From an uncultured Mogibacterium sp. (GTDB taxonomy: Bacteria; Bacillota; Clostridia; Peptostreptococcales; Anaerovoracaceae): a stretch of DNA of 64,000 nucleotides. Under the pieces are notes generated by a model. The model was not told where the DNA came from. It worked only from the letters and a program-made list of their open reading frames with translations, and ran no database searches. The stretch spans positions 163,458 to 227,457 of the forward strand of contig NZ_CALISE010000019.1 of assembly GCF_938041965.1 (NCBI RefSeq), given 5' to 3'. Of the stretch, positions 9,000-17,164 are shown in pieces. How positions within the stretch are numbered: position 1 is the stretch's first letter; the number at the start of each line of letters is the position of its first letter. The translations under genes were made by a program, and so were the position numbers.

Positions 9000-9040
9000 A
9001 TAGTGATACATGCACCGCGCGAGAGGGAGGAGTCGAAAAG

Positions 9041-9451
9041 ATGATTGAATTTTTTATGCCGATGATTCCGCCTAGTGTGACTCATCAGGAAAAGAAAGTG
9101 AGGGTAGTAAAAGGTAAGCCCATATTTTACGAACCCGATGCACTAAAGTCTGCTAGGGGTAAATTGATAGGTCATTTAGTACATCATGTACCAGAGCGGA
9201 AAATAACTAGGCCTATAAGGCTGGTAGTCAAGTGGTGTTTTCCGATTAGGCAGACTAAGTGTGATGGGCAGTATAAAGATACTAAGCCAGATTTAGATAA
9301 TGCTCAAAAACTATTACAAGACTGCATGACCTATGTGGGATTTTGGAAAGATGATGCTCAGATAGCAAGTCTTATTTGTGAGAAGTTCTGGGCAAAGATT
9401 CCAGGGATTTACATCAGGGTTGAAGAGTTGGAGGAAGAAAGAACATGCTAA
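9041..9451 (+). CDS. rusA: RusA-family Holliday junction resolvase
   Basis: A 136-residue endonuclease of the RusA family. The catalytic aspartates are visible in DTKPDLDNAQK, with another in WKDDAQI. The N-terminal IPPSVTHQEK resembles the family start. A longer frame from 8921 exists, but GGGAGG at 9025-9030 and loss of similarity upstream favour the ATG at 9041. Resolves or debranches four-way junctions formed during phage replication and recombination. Overlaps the next gene by 7 bases. Confidence 0.9.
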   Translation: MIEFFMPMIPPSVTHQEKKVRVVKGKPIFYEPDALKSARGKLIGHLVHHVPERKITRPIRLVVKWCFPIRQTKCDGQYKDTKPDLDNAQKLLQDCMTYVGFWKDDAQIASLICEKFWAKIPGIYIRVEELEEERTC

Positions 9452-9681
9452 TTAAACTAATAGCCCTAATGCTGCTGGGAGTAGTTGCCTTGGTGCAGCA
9501 CTACAGGGGCAATATGGTAGCGGCTAACTGGCTGTATCTAGTGTTCGATATAGGGGTAATATACTTGATCATCATTCCACTACTGCATCTATTCATCGGA
9601 CACAGGCAAGGGATGTATATAGCGGCAACGGCACTACTAGCGATAGTGATTATTACGGATATGGAGGTACGGAATGGCTAA
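9445..9681 (+). CDS. Small phage membrane protein, 78 aa
   Basis: Three hydrophobic segments (residues about 3-19, 28-50 and 57-72) separated by short polar turns indicate a small integral membrane protein. The start overlaps rusA and follows GGAGGAAG. It overlaps the next gene by 8 bases. No family recognised. Confidence 0.6.
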   Translation: MLIKLIALMLLGVVALVQHYRGNMVAANWLYLVFDIGVIYLIIIPLLHLFIGHRQGMYIAATALLAIVIITDMEVRNG

Positions 9682-9916
9682 ATGGATATTAACCGCAGAA
9701 GAGTACGGTGCGTTCAGACACACAAAAGAGTATAAACCTATTCCAAATCCACACGGAGTAACGATAATCACAGAGCTCCAGGCAATCAGGCTGACTAGCG
9801 GCTGTAGGTGGGCGACTAGAGGACACTACGTATATGTAAGGGAACGCGAGACAGTGCGATTCGACACACTGCGAGAGGCTCAGCGATATGCAGAGCAGTT
9901 AGGAGGTGCAGAATGA
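9674..9916 (+). CDS. Hypothetical phage protein, 80 aa
   Basis: A basic, soluble 80-residue protein starting in overlap with the membrane protein gene, preceded by GGAGG at 9663-9667, and overlapping the next gene by 4 bases. Two segments look beta-rich. No known family. Confidence 0.55.
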   Translation: MAKWILTAEEYGAFRHTKEYKPIPNPHGVTIITELQAIRLTSGCRWATRGHYVYVRERETVRFDTLREAQRYAEQLGGAE

Positions 9917-10185
9917 TTAACGAAGATTTGAAGCACATAGCCGATCACTACGGGTTAGAACATCAGCTAGGAAAGTGCAAGGAGGAGCTAAGCGAACTTA
10001 TAAAGGCTATCGATTCGTTGGACGAAAGGGCAATTGTTGAGGAGGTAGCAGATGTCGAGATTATGATCTCGCAAATTAAGTATCTTATGCGAACCGAGCC
10101 AAGTGTGGAGATTTACAAGGACTATAAGATTACTAGACAGCTTAGACGAATATCAAGGGAGCAGAGTAATGAGCACGATAACTAA
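9913..10185 (+). CDS. MazG-like nucleotide pyrophosphohydrolase
   Basis: A 90-residue all-helical protein with the MazG-type metal site: KEELSEL in the first helix and VEEVADVEIM in a later helix, giving the EExxE and ExxD acidic set. Phage MazG-like proteins hydrolyse NTPs or lower alarmone effects; which applies here cannot be told. AGGAGG precedes the start, and it overlaps the late regulator gene by 17 bases. Confidence 0.75.
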   Translation: MINEDLKHIADHYGLEHQLGKCKEELSELIKAIDSLDERAIVEEVADVEIMISQIKYLMRTEPSVEIYKDYKITRQLRRISREQSNEHDN

Positions 10186-10582
10186 AGAGGAGTTATTGCG
10201 TATTCCTAGATTACGCAAGCACATTAAGCGCAAGATGCAGCGTATCGAGCTGTACGAGACGAGAGCAACTGGCGGAGCAATTGAGTACAAAGAGCGTGTA
10301 CAATCAAGTGTGAACGACTCAGCTAGCGACTGTCTAAGTATGGCGGTTGACCTAAGGGCGGAAGTCGGGCGAGACATAGAGGAGCTGCATGTGCTAGTCG
10401 GCAAGGCTGCAAAACTAGCTGATTCGTTAAGTGACCCACTGGAGAGGGATATCGTGTATGCAATATACGTGCACGGCTTGCTGTGGAAAGTGGCTGCGGA
10501 TATGATGAATTATTCGTATCAGAGGCTGTATCAAAAACATCAAGATATTCTCAAAAGATTAGAGGTCGTTTTACTTGATTAG
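10169..10582 (+). CDS. ArpU/DUF1492-like late transcription regulator
   Basis: A 137-residue protein with a helical N-terminus and a C-terminal sigma-70 region 4-like helix-turn-helix (YVHGLLWKVAADMMNYSYQRLYQKHQ). It lies immediately before the packaging genes, where Firmicutes phages keep ArpU-type activators of late genes. The frame extends back to 10103, but the ATG at 10169 with AAGGGAGCAG upstream is preferred. It probably activates a promoter in the following intergenic stretch. Confidence 0.75.
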   Translation: MSTITKEELLRIPRLRKHIKRKMQRIELYETRATGGAIEYKERVQSSVNDSASDCLSMAVDLRAEVGRDIEELHVLVGKAAKLADSLSDPLERDIVYAIYVHGLLWKVAADMMNYSYQRLYQKHQDILKRLEVVLLD

Positions 10583-10604
10583 AGGTACTATGTTGATTTA
10601 TGAT
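10575..10604 (+). promoter_or_regulatory. Putative promoter behind the late regulator
   Basis: TTGATT at 10575-10580 and TATGAT at 10599-10604 are 18 bases apart, just upstream of a structured transcript candidate. Assigned by eye from consensus similarity. Confidence 0.4.
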
Positions 10605-10609
10605 ATACT

Positions 10610-10721
10610 CAAGCAAAGCTAGAGAGGGGGGAGAATAGACCCTCGCGGCACTGCTTGAAACAAATCCATTTAAAGTCAAACTTAATAAGGTGTTGCCCGA
10701 TACCAGATGGTGTCGGGTTTT
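10610..10721 (+). ncRNA. Putative structured RNA ending in an intrinsic terminator
   Basis: CAAGCA at 10610-10615 can pair with TGCTTG at 10652-10657, enclosing GAGGG (10624-10628) paired with CCCTC (10640-10644). Downstream a terminator stem CCCGATACC/GGTGTCGGG is followed by TTTTCGTTT at about 10716-10724. A promoter-like sequence lies just upstream. No reading frame fits. It could be a small RNA, the leader of the late operon, or part of the packaging site. Confidence 0.4.
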
Positions 10722-10724
10722 CGT
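10698..10724 (+). terminator. Intrinsic terminator before the AT-rich gene pair
   Basis: A hairpin of about 9 base pairs (CCCGATACC with GGTGTCGGG, loop AGAT) is followed by a T-rich run. It separates the early phage transcript from the following genes. Confidence 0.6.
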
Positions 10725-10779
10725 TTGTGATATAATCGCAATATGAATTAAGTTGAGTTTTTATGGAGGTATTTTGAAA

Positions 10780-11376
10780 ATGCTTTGGAATGTAGTTGGT
10801 AATGTTGTTGGTCTTGCTTGTTTGGGATTACTTGCCGTTATAACTTATTTTGTAAAAGATTTACCAGTTTATTTCAGAGAAATGAAACTCGAACAAAGTC
10901 GTGCGAAAAACAGTCAAGAGCTACTTCGCGAGGCATATTTCAGAGAAATTGGTGGAGAAGAAGTTGCACAAATTTTAAAAGACTGGTCGTCAACATTATT
11001 TCGTTTCAAAGATGATAATTTTGAAATCGACGACGAAGAAGATACTGATGAGGGAGAGGCATCTTCTGTTGAGGATTTGCTTTCTAGAACAGTATTATAT
11101 GGATCTTCTCATACAATACATTTGTGCGCATTATATATGCAAGATTTGTATGAAGGTGTTCTTGATAGCGAAAAAGACGGGTTTGATTACGCGGGGTATA
11201 AAGCAATTTTGTATTCAGCTTTTATTATCTCAAGTTTAAAATTTGATTTTACTGGTTATGAAGTAGAACCTTTGAGATTTCTTGAGATGAAAATTAATGA
11301 TCTTTCAGAGATAAAAGAGACACAAGCATTTAAAAAAGCTCTTGAAGATATCAAACGAGAAGCTAAAAGGATGTGA
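10780..11376 (+). CDS. Membrane-anchored hypothetical protein, possible phage moron
   Basis: 198 residues: an N-terminal hydrophobic segment (about 5-25) followed by a cytoplasmic charged domain with an acidic patch (about 78-92). GGAGG at 10765-10769 supports the ATG at 10780; a TTG at 10774 is also possible. Base composition is clearly more AT-rich than the neighbouring phage genes, and it has its own upstream terminator, suggesting cargo acquired by transfer. I do not recognise the family. Superinfection exclusion is a common role for such genes, but this is only an inference. Confidence 0.65.
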   Translation: MLWNVVGNVVGLACLGLLAVITYFVKDLPVYFREMKLEQSRAKNSQELLREAYFREIGGEEVAQILKDWSSTLFRFKDDNFEIDDEEDTDEGEASSVEDLLSRTVLYGSSHTIHLCALYMQDLYEGVLDSEKDGFDYAGYKAILYSAFIISSLKFDFTGYEVEPLRFLEMKINDLSEIKETQAFKKALEDIKREAKRM

Positions 11377-11380
11377 TAAC

Positions 11381-11548
11381 ATGTTAATTCTTATGATTTT
11401 GGTTTATGTGCTGAATGAAAATCGTATTATAGACTTAAGTTCACCTAAGCTTATAATAACTGAAATTGTGCTAATGGTGTTATTTACTGTGGAGCTAAAG
11501 GTGGCGCATCATTTTATTATAAAAAGCACGAGATTTAAGAAGCGTTAA
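11381..11548 (+). CDS. Small membrane protein, 55 aa
   Basis: Four bases after the previous gene, an ATG at 11381 is preceded by AAAAGG. Two hydrophobic stretches (residues about 2-12 and 24-37) and a basic tail suggest a small membrane protein, probably co-expressed with the upstream membrane-anchored protein. AT-rich. No family recognised. Confidence 0.5.
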   Translation: MLILMILVYVLNENRIIDLSSPKLIITEIVLMVLFTVELKVAHHFIIKSTRFKKR

Positions 11549-11555
11549 AACTTGC

Positions 11556-11580
11556 AAAGAGTCCTTCGGGGCTCTTTTTT
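11556..11580 (+). terminator. Intrinsic terminator before terminase genes
   Basis: AAGAGTCC, a short loop and GGGGCTCTT form a stem followed by TTTTTT. It closes the AT-rich gene pair and isolates it from the packaging operon. Confidence 0.75.
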
Positions 11581-11617
11581 AATACTTACAAAACGACGAA
11601 AAGAGAGGTGGTGAGGC

Positions 11618-12325
11618 TTGGCAAAGGAGAAGTACGAACTAGCTGAACAAGATTATATGAACGGCATGAAATATAAAGATATTGCCGATAAATATGGTGT
11701 TAGTCTCAACACGGTAAAGTCGTGGAAGAAGAGATATAACTGGGATAGAAAAGGGTGCACACAAAAAAAGAAAAAGGGTGCACACAAAAATGCTATTGCA
11801 CAGCTTGGTAACAAGAACGCTACGGGACCTGCGGGCAACAAGAACGCCGAGAAGTACGGATTCTTTTCAAAGTATCTCCCGGAGGAAACACTTGATATCA
11901 TACAGGCTGTTGAAAAGGCTAATCCACTTGACCTATTGTGGCATCAGATACAGATTGCATATGCCGCCATTATCAGAGCGCAGCGAATTGCGTTTGTGGA
12001 GAATGAATATGACAAGACAATTGAACAAGTAGAAGCTAAAAAAGGTAATATAGTCGGCGCAAAATGGGAAGTTCAACAGGCGTGGGATAAGCAGAATAAC
12101 TTCCTCAAGGCACAAGCAAGGGCGCAGGGTGAGCTACGGAGCTTAATCAAGCAGTATGACGAGATGTTACACCGTGATTGGGATAAGGCAACGGAGGAGC
12201 AGAAATCAAGAGTTGAATATATTAAGTCAAAGACAGCTGCTGTCAATAAAGCTTTAACCGGAGAAGGGGCTATTGGTGGAAATATCACAGTTCAGTTTGT
12301 GGGGTATGATGACGTTGAAGAGTAA
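11618..12325 (+). CDS. terS: Terminase small subunit
   Basis: 235 residues with an N-terminal helix-turn-helix (DIADKYGVSLNTVKSWKKRYNW) typical of the phage terminase small subunit N-terminal family, a low-complexity basic linker with NKNATGP and NKNAEKYG repeats, and a helical C-terminal part. TTG is used as start, with AGAGGTGGTGAGG just upstream. It recognises phage DNA for packaging and partners the large subunit, whose gene overlaps its end. Confidence 0.85.
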   Translation: MAKEKYELAEQDYMNGMKYKDIADKYGVSLNTVKSWKKRYNWDRKGCTQKKKKGAHKNAIAQLGNKNATGPAGNKNAEKYGFFSKYLPEETLDIIQAVEKANPLDLLWHQIQIAYAAIIRAQRIAFVENEYDKTIEQVEAKKGNIVGAKWEVQQAWDKQNNFLKAQARAQGELRSLIKQYDEMLHRDWDKATEEQKSRVEYIKSKTAAVNKALTGEGAIGGNITVQFVGYDDVEE

Positions 12326-13577
12326 AAAGCAAGTTGATATCCCTAAGCTAGTCGGCAAGGGCTATGGTGAGTTTTGGAAGTTCAAAGGACGATATAGAGT
12401 CGTTAAGGGTTCCCGAGCCTCGAAGAAGTCAAAGACTACAGCGCTGTGGATTATCGCCTCAATGATGAGGTATCCGGAAGCTAACACTCTTGTAGTGCGT
12501 AAGGTATTCAGAACTTTACAGGATAGCTGCTATAGTGACTTAAAATGGGCAGCAAATCGGCTAGGGGTTTTGGATAAATGGGAGTTCAAACTGTCTCCAC
12601 TAGAGGCGACCTACAAGCCTACAGGACAAAAGATACTATTCAGAGGTCTTGACGATCCGCTTAAGATTGCGTCCGTTGCCGTAAGTAAAGGCGTGCTGTG
12701 CTGGTGCTGGATAGAAGAGGCATATGAGGTTATGACCGAGGGTGACTTCGACATGATAGACGAATCTATCAGAGGTGTTGTGCCTGATAACCTCTTCAAA
12801 CAGATAACGCTGACCTTAAACCCATGGAATGAAAAGCACTGGCTAAAGGCTAGGTTCTTCGATGTAGAGGACACCGACATACTTGCACTAACGACTAACT
12901 ACTTGTGTAATGAGTGGTTAGACGTTGCCGACAAGAGGACTTTTGAGCGAATGAGAGTTCGCAACCCTCGAAGATATGCAGTCGCTGGTCTCGGCGGTTG
13001 GGGAGTTGTAGAGGGTCTTGTATACGAGAACTGGAAAGAACAAGAGTTCACGCTCAAAGAGATACAGAATAAATACGACATAAGGTCAGCCTACGGTCTA
13101 GACTTCGGTTACACGAACGACCCGGCTGCCTTTTTTGATGGCTACATCGACACGGATGCTCGCAAGATATGGGTGTACGACGAGTTCTACAAAAAGGGGC
13201 TGTCGAACAGAGCTATATATCAAGAGATTAGCACTATGGGGCATGCGAAGGACAGAGTTACAGCTGACTGCGCAGAGCCTAAATCGATAGACGAGCTAAG
13301 GGGCTACGGTCTGACTGTACGGGGTTCTAAGAAGGGAAGCGACTCCATCAATTCGGGCGTACAGTTTATCCAGGATTTCGAGATTATCATACATCCTAGG
13401 TGCGTGAACTTCCTCACTGAGATTAGTAACTATACCTGGGCAAAGGACAAGTTCGGGAAGAGCCTTAACAAACCGATAGACGACTTCAACCACCTCATGG
13501 ACGCCATGAGATACGGAATTGAACCGCATATCGTTTATGACGAAATGACATATAACAGCGTAAGAGGAGGGCTGTAA
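12306..13577 (+). CDS. terL: Terminase large subunit
   Basis: About 423 residues, PBSX-type. The ATPase part has a deviant Walker A GSRASKKSKT and Walker B-like WCWIEEAYE; the nuclease part has GLDFGYTNDPAA and DDFNHLMDAMRYG with the metal-binding aspartates. ATG-ATG at 12306/12309 is chosen although the frame is open to 12273; the ribosome binding site is weak, so translation is probably coupled to terS. It cuts and pumps phage DNA into proheads. The stop overlaps the portal start. Confidence 0.9.
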   Translation: MMTLKSKKQVDIPKLVGKGYGEFWKFKGRYRVVKGSRASKKSKTTALWIIASMMRYPEANTLVVRKVFRTLQDSCYSDLKWAANRLGVLDKWEFKLSPLEATYKPTGQKILFRGLDDPLKIASVAVSKGVLCWCWIEEAYEVMTEGDFDMIDESIRGVVPDNLFKQITLTLNPWNEKHWLKARFFDVEDTDILALTTNYLCNEWLDVADKRTFERMRVRNPRRYAVAGLGGWGVVEGLVYENWKEQEFTLKEIQNKYDIRSAYGLDFGYTNDPAAFFDGYIDTDARKIWVYDEFYKKGLSNRAIYQEISTMGHAKDRVTADCAEPKSIDELRGYGLTVRGSKKGSDSINSGVQFIQDFEIIIHPRCVNFLTEISNYTWAKDKFGKSLNKPIDDFNHLMDAMRYGIEPHIVYDEMTYNSVRGGL

Positions 13578-14902
13578 TGCGATACAAGATATCAAGAGAC
13601 ACCGCTATGACGCCACAACTGTTGGCGAAGTACATTAATCTGCATAAGAAGGATGTTAGCAAGAGGAATAGGGTGCTACAGAATGCCTACGAGAACAAGT
13701 ACAAGATTTTCGAGGCACCTAGAAAAGAAGACTACAAGCCCGATGTTAGGATTTCCGCAAACTTCGCGAAGTACCTAACAGACACGTTCGTTGGATTCTT
13801 CTGCGGCGTTCCTATCAAGATTAATTCGGACGACAGCAACATCGACGAGTACCTGGGAAGATTAAGCCTATACAACGACGAGGATAATCACAACCTCGAA
13901 CTTGCTAAGGGTGCCGATATACATGGTGACTACCACGAACTGCTATATGTAGATGAAGATGCGGAGATTTGTTATACAGAGGTTAGCCCTCTTCAATCAT
14001 TCTTTTTGGTGGACGACTCAATCCTTGAGCGACCACTATTTTTTATTCGCTATTACAAAGACAGCAACAAGATTGAGCGCGGCTCGTGGTCTGATTCAAC
14101 AAGCGTTCAGTACTTCACTAAGAACCCTAGCATCAAGTGGGACGACAAGCCAGTACCTCATGGTTTCGACGGAGTGCCAGCCGTGGAGTATAGGGCGAAT
14201 GCGGAGAGTATGGGACTGTACGAGTCGGTACTATCACAGATTGATGCATATAATAAGGCACTCAGCGAGAAGGCTAACGACGTGGATTACTTCGCCGATG
14301 CATACATGAAGATTCTAGGCCCGCGAGTTGATGAGAAGACGATTCCTGAGATTCGTAGGAACAGAATAATTAACTTTAGTGGTAATTATGGCGAAAACAA
14401 GGCAGATGTTGATTTCCTTCAAAAGCCAGAGGCTGACGACACGCAGGAGAACCTACTTGATAGGCTAGAGAAACTCATATTCGCAACGTCTATGATTGCG
14501 AATATCTCTGACGAAAACTTCGCAGGGCAGGTATCGGGGGTAGCTCTTAAGTATAAGCTGCTCGCTATGCAGAATCTTGCGACGTTCAAGGCTCTTAAAT
14601 TCCAGTCTGCAATGAACCGTAGATATAAGCTTATATTCTCGAATCCTCTATCGGGTATGAAGGGCGACGACTGGGTGAAGATAGATTATCACTTCACTAT
14701 GAACTATCCAGCTAATCTAGGCGATGAGGCAGAGACTGCAAAGAACCTCGAGGGCATCACTTCGAAGGAGACACAACTCAAGACACTATCAGTTGTTGAT
14801 GATCCGAAAGCTGAGCTTGAGAAGATTAAGGCAGAGAACGAAGAGAGTGCGAGTCAGATGTTCGGTAACCTAGGAGGCGCAGGAGATGGCGACGAAGCTT
14901 AG
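13577..14902 (+). CDS. Portal protein, SPP1 gp6-like
   Basis: 441 residues matching the SPP1 gp6 / Phage_prot_Gp6 family by pattern: an N-terminal Lys-rich helical part, conserved VRISANFAKYLTDTFVGFFCGVP, the wing region, and a C-terminal acidic tail. Forms the dodecameric DNA entry ring and docks terminase. It overlaps terL by 1 base and the MuF gene by 17 bases. Confidence 0.9.
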   Translation: MRYKISRDTAMTPQLLAKYINLHKKDVSKRNRVLQNAYENKYKIFEAPRKEDYKPDVRISANFAKYLTDTFVGFFCGVPIKINSDDSNIDEYLGRLSLYNDEDNHNLELAKGADIHGDYHELLYVDEDAEICYTEVSPLQSFFLVDDSILERPLFFIRYYKDSNKIERGSWSDSTSVQYFTKNPSIKWDDKPVPHGFDGVPAVEYRANAESMGLYESVLSQIDAYNKALSEKANDVDYFADAYMKILGPRVDEKTIPEIRRNRIINFSGNYGENKADVDFLQKPEADDTQENLLDRLEKLIFATSMIANISDENFAGQVSGVALKYKLLAMQNLATFKALKFQSAMNRRYKLIFSNPLSGMKGDDWVKIDYHFTMNYPANLGDEAETAKNLEGITSKETQLKTLSVVDDPKAELEKIKAENEESASQMFGNLGGAGDGDEA

Positions 14903-15854
14903 CGAGTACTGGAGACGAAGAGAAGAGGAACAGCGCAAGCGGAATATAACCGACGAGGCTAAGTACGATAAGGTTGTCGACAGGATGTATAGAGAGTCGT
15001 TAGCGGACATTCAGAAGGAGATAGACGCATTCTATGGTCGTTATGCTGCCAAGGAAGGTATCAGCATAACAGACGCGAAGAAACGCGTCGACAAGCTCGA
15101 TATAGAGGCATACGAGCGACTGGCAAAGAGGGTAGTTGCTGATAAGGATTTTAGCCCTGAAGCAAACCAAGCAATGAGACTCTACAATCTGACTATGAAG
15201 GTCAACAGGCTTGAGATGCTTAAGTCAATGATTGGAGTACACCTCGTTTCGTTATCAGATTCGCTCGACAAATACTACACCTCAAAGCTTGATAGCAACA
15301 CTGCTGCCGAGATAAAGAGGCAAGCGGGCATTATGGGAGACACGATAGGCGTTAACGACAAGCAAGTCCACGCTATCGTTAATGCATCGTTCCATAGCGC
15401 CCACTTCTCCGAGAGGATATGGGTTAATAACTCGTATCTAAAACAAAAGCTAGAGCAGTCACTTCTTGCCTCTATGATCCGCGGAGAGCGTCCAGATTAT
15501 AGGGCATTTAAACGCATATTCGGCTCGTCATTATATGAGGCAAAGAGGCTACTACATACAGAACTTAAACGCTGCCGAAGTGAGGCGGCTATGCAGCAGT
15601 ATAACCGCAATGGCGTTGAGGAGTTCGAGTTCATGGCACTGGGTCCGCATCCTTGTGAGTTCTGTACAGCTCTTGACGGTAAGCACTTTAAGGTCAAAGA
15701 TTTCTTGCCAGGAGATAACGCACCGCCTATGCATCCACATTGCCGATGCTCTACAGCACCGTGGGTAGACGAAAAAGCCTATAACGATTGGCTCGACGCT
15801 AAAGCGGATGGAACATTCAGCGGAGGTCTTGATGATTGGAAGGAGACGATATGA
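14886..15854 (+). CDS. Minor head protein, MuF/SPP1 gp7-like
   Basis: 322 residues, with the Phage_Mu_F domain in the C-terminal third: LLHTELKRCRSEA, then CEFCTALDGKHFKV and MHPHCRCSTAPW, the Cys/His pattern typical of the family. Such proteins travel with the portal and are injected or assist assembly. GGAGGCGCAGGAG precedes the start inside the portal gene. Confidence 0.9.
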   Translation: MATKLSEYWRRREEEQRKRNITDEAKYDKVVDRMYRESLADIQKEIDAFYGRYAAKEGISITDAKKRVDKLDIEAYERLAKRVVADKDFSPEANQAMRLYNLTMKVNRLEMLKSMIGVHLVSLSDSLDKYYTSKLDSNTAAEIKRQAGIMGDTIGVNDKQVHAIVNASFHSAHFSERIWVNNSYLKQKLEQSLLASMIRGERPDYRAFKRIFGSSLYEAKRLLHTELKRCRSEAAMQQYNRNGVEEFEFMALGPHPCEFCTALDGKHFKVKDFLPGDNAPPMHPHCRCSTAPWVDEKAYNDWLDAKADGTFSGGLDDWKETI

Positions 15855-16171
15855 AATTAGTTGAGAAAGTAAAAATTTTGTACAAAACCTACGTTGTTAA
15901 ACAGACCGACAACCTACACGATGGCGGGGGCGATTTATACGGACAAGTAGATTACATAGAGCAAATTATAAGGCTTAATCCTAGAGCACAATTAGACCAG
16001 GCTAAAAGCACTTTGCTCCATGAAATTATACATGCTCTTAGCGAGGTTTATTGTATCGACCTTAAAGAAGAGCAGGTTGAGAAATTAGGAACGGCGTTAT
16101 ATCAGCTGACATTAGATAATCCCGAATTATTCGAAGAAGAGGATCAGTTAAATGATACAAATAAAAGTTAA
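15851..16171 (+). CDS. Small HExxH metallopeptidase-like protein
   Basis: 106 residues with a zincin motif HEIIH at residues 57-61 followed by a glutamate-rich helix, resembling the core of small ImmA/SprT-type peptidases. The ATG at 15851 overlaps the MuF stop and has AAGGAGACG upstream. It sits between the minor head protein and a Prp-type protease, so a role in head processing is possible, but no substrate is known. It overlaps the prp gene by 20 bases. Confidence 0.65.
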   Translation: MKLVEKVKILYKTYVVKQTDNLHDGGGDLYGQVDYIEQIIRLNPRAQLDQAKSTLLHEIIHALSEVYCIDLKEEQVEKLGTALYQLTLDNPELFEEEDQLNDTNKS

Positions 16172-16448
16172 TAACTACTCTGTAGAGGTGAACGGTCATG
16201 CAGGTTATATGCCACATGGCTCGGATATCGTCTGCGCTGGTGTATCTGCCCTGTATCAGACGTTGGAGGAGTCAGCTAGGACATTAACTGGCGGCGATTA
16301 CAAAACCTCATCAGAGGCAGGATTTGGGCGAATTTGCCCTATAGGAGAAGTGAGCGAAGAGTACAAGCTACTCGTTAGCTCTTTTTTAATTGGCGTAAAT
16401 GGGATTGCAGCTAGCTATCCCGATTATGTAATAGTCCATGCGGACTAG
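16152..16448 (+). CDS. prp: Prp-family cysteine protease (phage encoded)
   Basis: 98 residues. The catalytic His16 (GHAGY) and Cys28 (GSDIVCAGVSAL) have the same 12-residue spacing as His22/Cys34 of Staphylococcus Prp, with Asp25 at the third conserved position. Host Prp removes the N-terminal extension of ribosomal protein L27 after an LQFFA-type motif. Here the gene lies in the head module just before scaffold, capsid and tail tube proteins that carry LQxFA leaders, so prohead or tail protein processing is the likely job. Confidence 0.88.
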   Translation: MIQIKVNNYSVEVNGHAGYMPHGSDIVCAGVSALYQTLEESARTLTGGDYKTSSEAGFGRICPIGEVSEEYKLLVSSFLIGVNGIAASYPDYVIVHAD

Positions 16449-16553
16449 ACCAAGCATTGAGGTCGATAAAAGCAATGGAAGAGCCTAGGCGTGGACGGCT
16501 TTAAAAGCTACGGGAACGTTAAGCATTGTAACTATAAACACATGGAGGTAATT

Positions 16554-17159
16554 ATGTACTACGAAGAGTTAAAACGATGGAATCAGCGTTGGAATCTGCA
16601 GAAGTTCGCAGAAGGCGGAGACGGAGAGGGAGACGCTAACGGAGGAGACGGAGGTAATTCCGGAGACGATTCTGCTGGCGGAGATGACGACAAGAAGTAT
16701 ACTGACGCGGACGTCAACAAGATTCTGAATAAGAAGTTTGCCGAGTGGGAGAAGAAGCAGGCAAAGAAGATTTCAGAGGCTGAAAAGCTTGCCAACATGA
16801 CCGCAGAGGAGCAACTCAAGGCGCTACAATCAGAGCTTGATTCGATGAAGAAGGATAAGACTCGTAGCGAACTAGCAAGTGCCGCAAGAGGCATACTCTC
16901 TGAATCTGATATTCAGGTTCCAGATAATCTAATCGCTAACCTTATAGGTGAAGATGCGGAGACAACAAAAGAGAACGTTGAGGCATTCTCCAAGGCATTC
17001 AAAGCAGCTGTACAGGAAGGTGTTAAGGAAGCTCTTAAGGGCAAGACGCCACCATCGGGAGGCTCAAGTACGCTCACGAAAGAGGAAATCATGAAGGTGA
17101 AGAACCTCAAGGAGCGACAGAAGTTAATCAAGGAAAATATACATTTATTTAAGGAGTAA
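16554..17159 (+). CDS. Scaffold protein, GP20 family
   Basis: 201 residues: an N-terminal leader with LQKFA at residues 15-19, a glycine/aspartate-rich linker, a long coiled coil (about 55-125) and a basic C-terminus, as in phage minor structural GP20 scaffolds. The ATG at 16554 after GGAGGT is preferred over the longer frame from 16491. Directs capsid assembly and is then removed; the leader suggests cleavage by the adjacent Prp protease. Confidence 0.82.
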   Translation: MYYEELKRWNQRWNLQKFAEGGDGEGDANGGDGGNSGDDSAGGDDDKKYTDADVNKILNKKFAEWEKKQAKKISEAEKLANMTAEEQLKALQSELDSMKKDKTRSELASAARGILSESDIQVPDNLIANLIGEDAETTKENVEAFSKAFKAAVQEGVKEALKGKTPPSGGSSTLTKEEIMKVKNLKERQKLIKENIHLFKE

Positions 17160-17164
17160 GAACT

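Noticed and set aside
8921..9040. N-terminal extension of the rusA frame and an overlapping plus-strand frame 8808-9044
   Set aside because: They run through the inverted-repeat block, have no ribosome binding site or protein-like composition, and a strong site supports the start at 9041.
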